Assembly: GCA_033439295.1 (NCBI GenBank)
Contig: JAVTLE010000023.1
Location: 3,074,530 to 3,138,529, forward strand
Source of the DNA: Deuterostichococcus epilithicus
Lineage: Eukaryota > Chlorophyta > Trebouxiophyceae > Prasiolales > Stichococcaceae
Length of the DNA stretch: 64,000 nucleotides
Direction: 5' to 3'
A model generated the notes under the pieces. The model was given only the letters and a program-made list of their open reading frames with translations. It was not told where the DNA came from and did not search any database. Shown here piece by piece: positions 23,985-35,267 of this stretch. Both the position numbers and the translations under genes were made by a program. How positions within the stretch are numbered: the stretch's first letter is position 1; each line of letters starts with the position of its first letter.

Positions 23985-26566
23985 TCACTGCGACGATGCC
24001 ACCGCCTCGCCGCCGCTGGCACCGCCGCTGCCCTTGCGGCTCTTCCTGCCGCCGGACTTGCGGGCTGGACGCTGCGGCAGACTGCCGGCGTCGGCCGGCT
24101 GCTGTCCATCTGGCTGCGGCTGCGACTGCTGGCGCCGCGGGCTGCGCAGCTGACCGCCCTCCCTCTCGGCTGCTGGCTTCGCACCCAGTTTTGGGGCGCC
24201 ATCGGGGCGGGGCGCTGCCTGCTTGCCGACGGCGGCGCTGTCGCTCTGCGTAGTCGCCAAGCCAAACCCAGGCCTCAGGCGACATCCATGCTCAGGCGCT
24301 CATGCGACATCCACGCTCATGTCTGCGTCTCCCTCACCATCGCCCAGATGCACAAGCCACTTGCAGATGTGAATCAGTGTGCAGGCAGATGCAATGGGCA
24401 GTAAACGTGAAAGATGCCAGATGCCTGTAGATTATGTCGCCGACATCAAAGGACAACAGGCATGTAGCCCAACAGGATGCCCCCCCGCCTTTTCTTTGCC
24501 CCCTCTCCTGCAGGTGAAAGGCGACGCACAGGCACTGCTGGTAGCGTCGTCTAGGCCTGATTCAGTCCGACAAGCTGTGGATGTGACCGCCCCAGGCAAG
24601 TGCAATAGGAGGCGCTACCTTGGAGGGGCCTGACGGCTGTCCACTTGCGTGCGCCTCCAGCTGCTGTTTGCCGAAACCGGGCGGCGCCTTCTGCCATGCG
24701 CCGGCCGGCTGCTGCTGCGGGGGCGCGCCGCCCGACGGGCCTTGCCGCTGGGCATCGCCACCCTGCTGGCCGTGCGGCGCCGGCAGCGCCCTCCACGCCG
24801 CGCTTCCGCTCTCGGCNGCTGCGGCGGCTGGCCGCCGGACGGCTGCCGGCCGCCGGTGGCGGCGCTCTGCTGCTGCTGCTGCGGCTGGGCTGGCTGCGCG
24901 GGCATGCCGCCGGAGGCTTGGCGTCGGGGACCGCTGGGCGCCGGCGGCGTGACCACCACCATGTGCGGCGGCTTGGCGCCGCCACTGGCCTGGCGCTGCG
25001 CCGGCAGCGCCTGCGGCCGCTGCGGCTGGCCCTGCTGCTGGCGCTGCGGCGGCGCGGATGCAGATGGGCGCTGCGGCGGCGGCCGCTGCTGCGGAGCGGG
25101 CTGCGCCGCCATGCCGGCAGGTTGATACGGCTGCTGACCCTGGGGCGGCGGCCGCACAGGCCGCCCCTGCTGCGCTGACTGCTGCTGCTGGGGTGACGGC
25201 GGCAGGAGCGCAGCCTGCTGCGGGGCGGACTGCGGCGCCATGCCGGCAGGCTGGTACGGCGCTGGGCGTGTCACCACTGCAGCAGCGTTGTTGGCGCCGG
25301 GCCGCGGCACGGGCGCGTCATGCGAGTTGGGTCCCTGCTGTTGCGGACCTGCAGGCGCATGATGGGTGCACATCCGCCGCCGCTCGTCAGGCAGCACGAC
25401 ATTGTGCAGCGGGCTTGACACAGGGGCAGGGGCCGCGCTGACTACCGTCAGGCACCAGCCAGCGGAAGCACACAGACATAGGCGAAGGCGACCAAGGCGG
25501 GCGACGACGACCCAGCCGCAGAGGTGCACCTGCGGGGCCTGGCGCAGGTAGCAGCGGCGGCGCGCCAGCGCTGCGGTCCCGCACGAAAAACGCGCCATCG
25601 GGCCGCTGCGCAAAGATGTCGGGGTGCCCCCGCATGAACTGCTCGATGGAGCCGAACTTGGGCTGGTAGAAGTCCCGCCAGTTGTGCTGCAGCACCCCCT
25701 GCAGCCACGGGGTCCTGCCTCAGCAGCTGTGCCACCAGCACAACGAGCCCTCACGGCAGCAACACCCGTCTATGTAAGCGGACGAGACGCCAGGCCATCA
25801 TGAAACGCCTCATGCACAATGTGGTGGCCAGGAGCCAACATATGATGACCTGCAGCGGCGCGTGCAGCTGGCCGAGAGGCACTGCCTGCGAGGCATCCTT
25901 GGGGAACGCTTGCAGGAAGGCGCCAATCAGCTCCTCCGCCGTCTGCGCCGGCAAAGATAGCCATGGCTGGGTTGGAAGCACTGACCAAACGTCACACAGG
26001 GGCAGTGTCGGCCATGCAGCCGAGTGTGTATGTGCAGCGCATATGCCATGCGTATGTACAGCGCATATGCCATGCGCTGCGCGTCGCTGGCCACGGCCAG
26101 CTTGCGGCCACGCCGCTGCACCTCAGTGATGGTCAGAAGCGCTCCGGACGGCAGACTCCGTGCACGACACCACAGCAGCAGTCTGCATGTGCTTCGGACG
26201 ATCGGGATGCAACCGGAGTTTCAGCAGGGCAATGGTGCAGGAAATGGTCTGCCCACAAGCTCAGCAACTGTTCCCTGGCATGTTACCTGCAGCGGTGGCA
26301 CCGGGCGCCCGCTGGCATCGAGCGGCAGCGGCGGCGGCCCGGCTGCAGTGCCGGCGTTGCCCCGCGCCTGGGGGAACAGGTTCTGCACCTGCTGCTGCAG
26401 CGGGATGGGCGCCATTGCCTGCAGCTGCGGCTGTGCATGCTGCTGCGGCGGGTGCTGCGGCGGGTGCGCCTGCGGCGGAGCTTGCTGCTGCGGCTGCTGC
26501 TGCTGGGGCTGCTGCTGCGGCTGGTGAGGCTGCTGCTGGGGCTGGTGCTGCGCCTGGTGAGGCTGT

Positions 26567-26608
<42 letters not shown>

Positions 26609-28659
26609 GCATGGCCACGCACGGCGCTGCCACCCGCCACCTGTCCGTTCAAGCGCCGCGTCAGAGCAGCTTCACAAGAGCCCCTCGCGAAACCTTCTCG
26701 AATCAAGCATGCATGCCTTAGGTGCAAGACTCCCTCAGATGCTCCGGACCCCACGGCGACCACACCGGCAGAACCCGCGCCCCGCAGCATCTGATCCTCG
26801 CAATGGTGCCAAGAAAAGACTTGCAGCAGGCGCCTTGCCCACCTGGCGGCGCAGGTGCTCGATCTCGGAGCGCGCATTGGCCAGGTCCGAGCGCAGGTGC
26901 TTCTCCGTGTTGCGCAGGCCGAACAGCTCGCCGTCGCGCGTGGTCCCGTACACCTGCCACTCCTGCAGCGCCTGCATCACCTCGGCCTCCTGCGCCTTGG
27001 AGTCTGCCCGCCTGCGCGCCATTTGCAAGTCGGATTGGCGCATGTCGAATCGATATGTCGAATCGATGCATGTCAAAAATGCATGTCCGTATCAGGTTGC
27101 AGACTGAGGAAGATGGGACGTGTCAGGACTGTAATCATTGTCTTGGCTTGCGGAATCTGTGCATGCCGATGCGACGGCATGGCGCAAGGAGGGGGCTCCG
27201 TGCAAAACTGCGCGGTGGCAGTTTGATCAACAGCAGAAGCCGGGCTGTGCCTCGAGGCCAGAGTAGCGCACTCTTTCTCCAGGCTGAGCGCTGATTCGCG
27301 CAGCGACACGATCTGAGCGTCGCGCTCGGTCAGCCGCGCGGCGTCTGCCTGCTGCCGCTGCTGCGCCTCCCGAATCCGCTCCTCCAGCGAGTGCAGCTGC
27401 TGCGAGCTCGCCGTCAGCTGCTTGTCCCTGTTTCAGGTGATGAGGCTGCGCATCACACTACTGCGGTGGTAAGGTTAGGCCAGGCGTGCAGCTGCTGCAC
27501 TGTGCATGCCATCAAGAACATTTGTTCAGCCAGGTTGCGAAGCTATCCAGGCATGCCGTGAACAATCGATTGATTGCAGCCCATGTGCATCTCAACCAGA
27601 GAAGATAATTGCGATGGCACAGGAAGTATATGAGGCAGCCCCGCGAATCTATACGGCAGCGCCAGGAGAGGCGCACTTGTTGTCGGCGGCCTGGCCCAGA
27701 TCCCACACCCGCTTCTGCAGCGTCTGCACCTGTCCCTCCTTTGCGTCCAGTTCTGCTTGCAGCTTGCTGTTGCGCTCGTCGCGCACCTGTGCGAGACGGA
27801 GAGACATATCTTACCGTTGTCCCAGGGACTCGAGACAGACTCGAGAAGGGCCACAAGCGGAAGGCACCCACAGCATTGCGGCGGCCGCTCACCCGCAGCT
27901 CATTGGCGAACTGTTCGATCTGGGCCTGGTGCTCCTGCTGCTTGACCACCGCCGTTTCGGCCTGCTGCTTCAGCTCGGCGCGCAGCTCGTCGAGGCGCGA
28001 TCGGTCCTGCAGCATGAAGTCGATGGTTTCCACCTCCTGCGCAGCAGCTCTCCAGGTGCTCAGCACATGTGGGGTTGTCACATATCTGGACGTGGAGAGC
28101 ATGCTGCGGATGCATGAGTACAATGTCAATTGCAGACGCAGCGCAATGAAGTCTGGACACCCTCGAGCCGTGCAGGGCGATCGGAGGTGTTGGGCACAGG
28201 ATTCAAAGGGTCACTCATAGCACGGAACAAGCATAGACCTTGGAGCCGGCGCACGCCTCCATGTTAAAGCGCCATACATGTCTTACGGGATCACAAGTCT
28301 CGCACCGCCTGCAGCTTGGCGGCCTCGGTCGCCAGGGCCAGCTTGCGTTTCTCGAGGTCGCTGCTGGCCATCTCGCCCAACGCCAGCGGCTCCTGCTTGT
28401 GGGGACCGTAGCCATTCGCATGCACGGCTGGAATCTTGCCGCTGCCGTTGCGCTGGTAGCCGCCGTTCGTAGTGGGCTGCTGCGGCTCAAAACTCGAGCC
28501 ATCAGCACGCTGCTGCTGCTGCCAGTCACTGCGGCCATCCTTCGAAAAGCCGTTGCGCGGGCGGACTCCTCTGCCACCGATTGGTTTCCCCCGTGGTCCA
28601 GGAGCCTGGGGCGCAGCGCCAGCCTGAGCAACCGGCTGCTGCGGCTGGTTCTCCATCAT
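23985..28659 (-). CDS. Coiled-coil, polyQ and LOTUS-like winged-helix protein, unknown function
   Basis: Exons in reading order: 28659-28306 (Gln/Gly-rich head), then coiled-coil exons 28036-27893, 27786-27677, 27427-27272 and 27011-26843 (phases close), then 26640-26287 with a polyglutamine run and Pro/Gln-rich sequence. A further exon near 26110-26050 reads RRGRKLAVASDAQRMAYALY. Then come about 25951-25854 (TAEELIGAFLQAFPKD) and about 25710-25450 (NWRDFYQPKFGSIEQFMRGHPDIF), which together look like a winged-helix domain of the OST-HTH/LOTUS type. A long Pro/Gln/Ala-rich stretch follows (about 25400-24610), then a basic C-terminal exon ending GEAVASSQ at 23985. An ambiguous base at 24817 breaks the frame (see findings). 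LOTUS-like folds often bind RNA or helicases; that role here is inference. I do not recognise an orthologue. Confidence 0.65.
24817..24817. other. Ambiguous base with local frame discontinuity
   Basis: A single n lies inside the coding Pro/Gln-rich exon of the minus-strand gene. The plausible Gln/Pro/Gly-rich reading frame on one side does not continue in the same frame on the other. This suggests the n hides an indel or a mis-sized gap. Confidence 0.7.
26569..26608 (-). repeat. Coding CAG repeat (polyglutamine)
   Basis: About 13 near-perfect CTG units on the plus strand, read as CAG (Gln) on the minus strand within exon 26640-26287 of the coiled-coil protein. It is followed by interrupted Gln/Pro/His-rich codons. 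Confidence 0.9.
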
Positions 28660-28988
28660 CTATCTCAAATTTGACAATGGCGGGATTGTAGCGCCGGTGC
28701 ACAGATGCCGCAACAACAATGAACGCGATCCGGTAGCGATGAGGTCAGCGGCAAACCCGAGTCTATTTTGTCGCTGGCGATTGAGTACACCACCGCGGTT
28801 ACTGTGGCGGGAGATTTGGTTGCCGAAACCCACGTCATTATTACAAATTAGTCAGAGCAATTACCCGCGGAATTGCCCTTTCTGATCCCCATCAGCGAAT
28901 TGGCTTGCAGCCGTGGACGCGCTCTTTGTGCAGTCAGGACACTCCGCACCGCCGCGCATGGTTTCACTCGGTCAGCCTCACACCGCTC
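28660..28988. promoter_or_regulatory. Bidirectional promoter region
   Basis: 329 bp separate the start of the minus-strand coiled-coil gene (ATG at 28659) from the first in-frame ATG of the GH32 gene (28989). Both promoters and 5' UTRs must lie here or overlap. I see no convincing TATA box or other motif, so the call rests on gene arrangement only. Confidence 0.5.
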
Positions 28989-31900
28989 ATGTCGCTGAGC
29001 CTGCGGCACACATGCCCTAGTCGTTGTCTAGTGTCTCACCGACTTGTCCGGCTCACAGAGGCCACAGCCAGCACAGGCCGTCGGTGGGCCGCACCCGCCC
29101 GGCACCCGGCGCGCCAGCCGTTGCGGCCGCTAGGAGAGCGTCTCAGTCGGTTAGACAACTCAGCGCGAGCGCGCAGGCGCCTGGTACAGCCGGCAGCACA
29201 GGCCACTGAAAACGCCGACGAAGAGCTATCGGAGGAGGACTTTGACGAGGATTTCGCTCTGATGCAATCGTTGGCCCAGGGGCTACAAATCGATCCCGAG
29301 AGGCCAACGTATCATGTGCTAGCCGCGGAGGGAGGATGGCTCAACGTGAGTGGTCCTGTTAAGCATCAACCTCTCGAGTCAAGGCTGCTGTGGTGGCCGC
29401 TGTCTGCCCACACACAGCAGCGGTTCTCGCCCGTCACCAGTGCTATGATTTGCCTGTTTGCTGCTCTTCTGCCGCTCGCCGATCCCACACGGTGCTGGGG
29501 TCCTATCAGTTTATGTCGTTTTGGTGTTTGGGGTTGCGATCGTGCTCGGCAAATTGCCAGTCATTCAAAGCATTCTTTCGCAGGACCCAAACGGCCCGAT
29601 TTACCATGACGGCGTTTATCACCTGTGAGTCCACTGCCTCGCACATGTGCCTTGAGTAATACGCCCTCAAAGCTTGGGCTGTCTTGTTTCTGTGGCTTGC
29701 TCCGCCTGGGCAAATCACAGATGCTTTGCAGCCTTTCCGTGGGTTGTCTCTGCGGACACACACGATCGGACGGACTTGATCGCAGCTGACGGCCGCACAC
29801 TCCCACTAACACCGCAGGTTCTATCAGCACCTGACCGAGTCCTGCGAATGGTCCTTCGGCATCGTGTGGGGCCACGCCATCAGCCGTGACCTGGTGCACT
29901 GGCAGCACTTGCCGCCCGCGCTGCTGCCGACGCCCGGCGGCAATGATGCCGACGGCTGCTTCTCCGGCTGCTGCGTCGTCGACTCTGATGGCACGCCGAC
30001 CATCCTGTACACTGGCGTGCGGCTACGCAGCAACCCGGAGTGCGGGCCGCTGCCGCCTGTTGAGTGCGACCTCAACCTCCCCTTTGTGGAGAGCCAGCTC
30101 AGCGCCACGCCGCACCCAGGTACTCACTCTGAAGGGTTTCGCTCCTGTTGGCCTGCAGAAGCTTGCTGAAACCTGCTGGTGGTTGCATGCCCAAGGAGGG
30201 TTAGCGCAATACCATCTCGCATACACCCTGGCAGCACCGCACGGGACACCGATGCAACACATTCTTCACGATTTGACTTGTTTGCTCATTGCGCACAGGC
30301 GAGGACGGCAAGCTGGTGGCGTGGCACAAGGCAGAAAAGCCGCTCATTGCAATGCCGCCGGCGGACATGCCGCTGGTGGGCTGGCGGGACCCGTACATCT
30401 TCGAGGTGGGCGGGGAGGGCCGCCAGTGGGGCATGCTCATGGGCAGCGGGCTGAAGGGCCAGGGCGGCGCCGTCATGATCTACCGCTCCGACTCCCTTCT
30501 CGGCGGTGAGTCTCGTCAGCAGACACAGGCAGCTCACTTCCCGAATGCGGCCAGGACGTGATTGAAGCTGAAGCCCGATCGTGCCATGCGCCGTCAGAGA
30601 GCATCGCTGCAGCCTGCGTGGGCGCGGTCTAACTGCGGTCTAACTGCATTTGGGGGGTCTGATCATGCCATGCTGTGTCGGTATGTCGGCCTCTGCAACG
30701 GGCCGACCTCCGCGACGGGCCGCCCTGCATGCAGAAGGTTAGCACAGGCAAGCCGCCAGGCAGCCAACCATCTGCTGGAAAGACGCGCTGCAAACGCACA
30801 CCCGCCAACACCTGCAGAGTGGACCTACAGCGGCATGCTGTGCGTGGCGGAGACGACAGACACAGGGGCGATGTGGGAGTGCCCGCTGCTGCTGGAGCTG
30901 CAGCCGCTGCCCGACGATGTACGGCCGACGGGACTAGGCACCCGCAACGCCTCCAGCCTGCGCAGCCGCTCAGAGAGCTACAGGTGATGACGGCATGCCA
31001 GAGGGGTGATGCCACCTCTCTGTGCAGGTTGTCCAACGCTTTACCCTGCGCGTCAGCAGAGCTGGCTCTCAAGCACGGGCTCGGGAGTGTGTCCTCCTTT
31101 TGTGCGCCAACCCCCGCCAGGCGCTGTGACAAAACCGCAGGTGGGATCTTGCCTGCAGGTCGGACCAGATGACGTCGTCGGAGGACAGCTCCGACGAGGA
31201 ATTCAACGACTTCAGGGACAGCCGGCAGCGGGACGCCTTTGAGGGCGGCTCCTCGGACGACTCCTCTGATGAGGAGGCGGGCGAGCGCCCGCCGCCGACG
31301 GGAAACGCCTTCCAGCGCCCGTTGCCGTCCGCAGAACACCCGCCGCAAACGGCGGAGGCCTTCGAGCACCCGGAGTCGGCTGGCGCCGAGGCACTGGCGG
31401 GCCACCCGGAGGATGCACAGGCGGGCCAAAGCGTGGCGGACGGCACAGCGCCGGGCATGAACGGCGTAACGCTCGACGAGGCGGCGGCGGACCGGGCAGC
31501 ACAGACCAGCATGGACGGCGCCGCCTCTGTGGCGCGCGACAGCATTGATGGCGCCTCGTCCAACGGTCCACTGCAGCAGCAGCCCGGCGAGCCGGCGCCG
31601 CTGGCTGTGCCGGTGGAACCGCAGCGGCCCAAGCCGGCGCCTGTGCCGACGTCGGTCTTTGCGCAGCAGCTCAGCCGGCTGACTCTGGACGCTGAGCCGC
31701 CGCCGCTGCAGCTGCCGCGATTCACGCACTTCATGTACGTTTTCTTGTGCGGCCGCCATCATGGGATATCTGGATGCTATCGTTATAGAGTCCCGTCAAC
31801 GATGCCCATGCGTGTGTCCAGACGCTGATCCGCGCCAGCCAGGCGGCCATTGCTGCAGATCGAGTGGGGCTGGCTGCTGCTGACGTATGCTCATGCAGTG

Positions 31901-34226
31901 GCCAGGTGCAGGTGGCCTCAAGGGGAGGTCCATCTACTGACCGCAACTTGATCAATGCCGAATTCATGCATGCAGGTGCGTGTCGCCAGACGCGCCGACA
32001 AACCCCGTGCTGTACTGGTTAGGGCAATTCGACCCGAAAGCAACCGAATTCATTCTGGAGGGCTCCAAGGGCCCCATTCGGCTGGACCTGGGCGATGTGC
32101 TGTACGCGCCCAACATCCAGACAGACGCGCTGGTGCGTTCCAGCAGCGGTGTACTCCTCCACCTCTGCAGACGGATGGTGCCAGCATCGCATCGTTCCAC
32201 AATACGGTCATCAGGCTGCACGACGAGGTCTTGCTGGTGCACTGGGCAGGGCCGAACTGAAATGCACAGCATGATGTCGCATCTGGTGTCGACGTTTTCA
32301 TCGTGCCCTGGGCCGCCCCCTGACGCTGGTGTTGTCGCGGGTGCGCAGGGGCGACATGTGCTGTGGGGGTGGCTGCAGGAGCGGCGGAAAGCGGGGTCGT
32401 ACGACTACTCGGGCTGCATGACGGTGCCGCGCCTGCTGTACCTCGAGGACGAGCGCCTCATCCAGGTGCGTGTCGTCTCGTGTCTTTCTGTGTCTCTTCA
32501 TGTCCATGTTCCCCTGCTGGTGAACCTTCTGCACAGTGTGTGTCACTGGCTCGGCACCTCTGCCAGGCGTCCCTGAGGTGCACTGCCTCCCTCTCTGTGC
32601 AGCGCTGCCCGGCAGTCCACATGCCGCTGCAGCGCGCTGGTTGGGTCGGCGTCCCCGGCTCGTGCAGGCACTATGCACAGTGCAGGGGAGGGCCTCACCA
32701 CGGCCCCTTCCTGCTCCATCAGGCAGGAACCTGAGCTGCATCTCCTTGTCGGCGCGCCGCAGGTCCCCATCCCGGAGATTGCGCGGCTGCGCACGGGGCA
32801 GACATGGACGGTGCGTGACCTGGAGGTGCCCTGCGAGGGCTGTGTCCCGCTGCCCGGTCCCATGTCCCCCGCGCTGGACATGAACATCATCCTGCAGCGG
32901 TGCGCCCCCGAACCCGAAACCCTTTGCAGCCGTGCCGGACGCCCGGGGTCCCTCCTTCCTTGTGGGGCTCGATCGCGCGGGGCTGACCGTGCACTCAGCG
33001 GCATGGCCGTGTGCGAGGAAAGCTGCTTGCAGACGCGCATGCATGGTGTCTTCTGGCCACAGCTGCAGCCTGCGCCAGGCGTGCAATGCAACTGAAGCGG
33101 ACTCGCAACTCACAGCATCGAATGCGCGCAGGGGCGACTCTGAGTCGGCGGGGCTGCTGTTCCGGTCGTGGAACGCGGGCGGTGAGGGCAGCGCCGCCAT
33201 CCTGTTCGACTTCGACCGCAACATCCTGGAGGCCGTCTTCGAGGTGGGCGCTGTTTCCGTCACCCCCGCCTGGCTCCGACCCTGACGACTGTGTGTGTTT
33301 CGAGCGCCACTCAGCTCGCATGCATCTTTGCCGCCAGTGCCTCCTAAAGGGGGGGCGCACTCCAGCAGGGCGGCGGCATGGACCCAGCGATAAGCCCGGG
33401 GCTGTGGGAGGTCGATCACTGCTCAGCATTTGTGCCGACCTGCACACAGACATTTGTACCGACCTTTGATGGCAGACCATTGTGTATGTGTGCGGCGACA
33501 GGGCGGCGGCACCGACCTGGCGCTGAGCCCAGAGCTGTGGGAGGACGACGACAGCGTGCGCCGCGTGGGCGGCCCCACGGAGCTGGCGCCGGGGGCGGAC
33601 GAGTGCCACTTGAGAGTGCTCATGGACCACTCCTGCATCGAGGTGTTTGCAGCCACTGGCGAGGTGCTGTCCACCCGCATCTACAGGTGCGGACCTGCTG
33701 CGCTCACCTAGCCGCTCCTGCGCACTGTTGTTCCCACCTGGTCTGCTTCCTGCGCAGCCGAGCGTGACGCTGCGGTGCGACAAGGCTGGGAAGAGGCGCG
33801 AGCGCCTCGCATTCGTGGGATAATGCCTGCACGGCAAGTCTGGAACGACCCGCAGAGGATGTGTCGGACTGGCGTCAGCTTACGGGCTCGCAATATTTTG
33901 CGCACGCTATCCTGTGTAGGATGCTCGCCAACCCGTTCTCCCAAACACTATGCGCAAACAGGGGCCGCCCGCCGCCAGGCGCAGACTCGGGCATCTCATT
34001 CATCGCCTTTGGCGGCAGCGCGCGCGTCGCTGCTGCGGACGCCTGGGAGATGGGCACCATCTGGCGGGCGGACCTGGACTCCATGGCCGCCAAGGACGTG
34101 GCCGCGAAGGCGCCCAAGCCCGCCGCCAGCCCGCCGCCGCTGCCGCGCAAGGCGGCGCCACCGGTGCCCGTGGCCGTGGCGCCCTTCCAGGCAGCCACGA
34201 CGGGCGACGTGGCGGTGCCCGGCTGA
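28989..34226 (+). CDS. GH32 beta-fructofuranosidase (invertase-like), plastid-targeted?
   Basis: GH32 enzymes hydrolyse sucrose or fructans (family knowledge). Exons: 28989-29345, 29584-29624, 29818-30119, 30299-30505, 30818-30983, 31159-31734, 31976-32132, 32349-32465, 32763-32899, 33132-33243, 33502-33686, 33962-34226; phases all close, about 873 residues. The nucleophile motif WLN/DPNG is split by the first intron. The transition-state stabiliser is WRDPY in 30299-30505 and the acid/base Glu is in WECP in 30818-30983. GRHVLWGW and, in the C-terminal beta-sandwich, [10 protein letters not shown] are also typical. The Arg/Ser-rich, acid-poor N-terminus suggests a plastid transit peptide (inference). 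Exon 31159-31734 is an extra 192-residue acidic/Pro-rich segment inside the propeller. The C-terminus ends in a Pro/Ala-rich tail. An alternative is a fructan-active enzyme. Confidence 0.9.
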
Positions 34227-35267
34227 TGCGCCCATGGGAGGCCGGCGGCGCGGCCGCGATGCTGCTGGCGGCGCGGCTATGGCGCTGCGGTCGCGCAGTG
34301 TGACGACCGTCGTGTCGCAGCGGCTCGCTGCTGTCCACCAGGCACCACCGGGTTGATGAGGCCCGGACTTGCGGGAAGTCGGGCATGTGTGAGTCCGGGG
34401 AGTTCACTCATCTGGCTGCTCCTGGGCAGTCTTGTAGCTCGCAGCCTGTGATGACGGCAGGTTGTCATAGGCTTGGGCATGTGGCAGGGCGCTGCAATCG
34501 GCGGCCATGCCACCAGTGAGGCAGTCGGATAACGGGCGTCGGGCGTGGGCTCCTCTAGGGATAGGAGCGGGTGCCGCATCTGGCGTATTTGATATGGTTT
34601 GTGTAGGCTGGGGCGCGGTGCCAGTGCAGCCATGACGCGCCACCTGCGGCAGGAAAATGTATCCAAAGCCGAACTAATTCGGTCCGCGCACTCGGCCTTG
34701 CGCCGCTCGTGCCGGCGGGGGCTTACACTCTTGCAGGAATTCTTTGATCGGGTACTGACATCGGCTGAGTGACCAGCGCAGAGCGCGGGGCTTTCCTTGT
34801 CCGGGCAACCAGAATTCAGTCTTCCGTCTGTGCTGCTTTGGATGCATGCGTGTGTGCCGCTGAAGTGAGGTAAATTGTTGCATTTCCTGATGCAAGCCAC
34901 AGAGACGGCGCTTTGCGAACATGTAACCAGCATTTTACAGGAGTAATGCGCAGCTAATCCGCAAGTATCTATTTGCGGCTAACAGGCCCTAACAAACCAT
35001 GACTGCCTGCCGATCAACAGCGGCGTCGCCGTGACAACTCTGGACAGACTTACGCGCAGCGACACGAACAGAAGTCCAGTCAGCCAGCGATTTATCGTTC
35101 AGTGCAAGGCCGCGGTCGGACCGGGACTTCGCCGAGTGCCAGCGCGCAGCCTCTCGCCTGCTGACGCCCCCACACAACGGGACGGTCCAGCCTGATGCTA
35201 AGACTGCAATCGTGAGATCGATCGTCCATTAAACAGTATCGAGCGGCTCCCCCAAGCAGGAGGCAGC
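34227..35267. other. Intergenic region before importin-5
   Basis: About 1.04 kb between two plus-strand genes. It should include the GH32 3' UTR and the importin promoter. A minus-strand open frame at 34277-34933 has no recognisable domain. No RNA gene or repeat seen. Confidence 0.5.

Noticed and set aside
30629-31762. Minus-strand open frame of 377 codons
   Set aside because: Antisense to GH32 exons that carry catalytic motifs; Arg-rich low-complexity translation without a domain.
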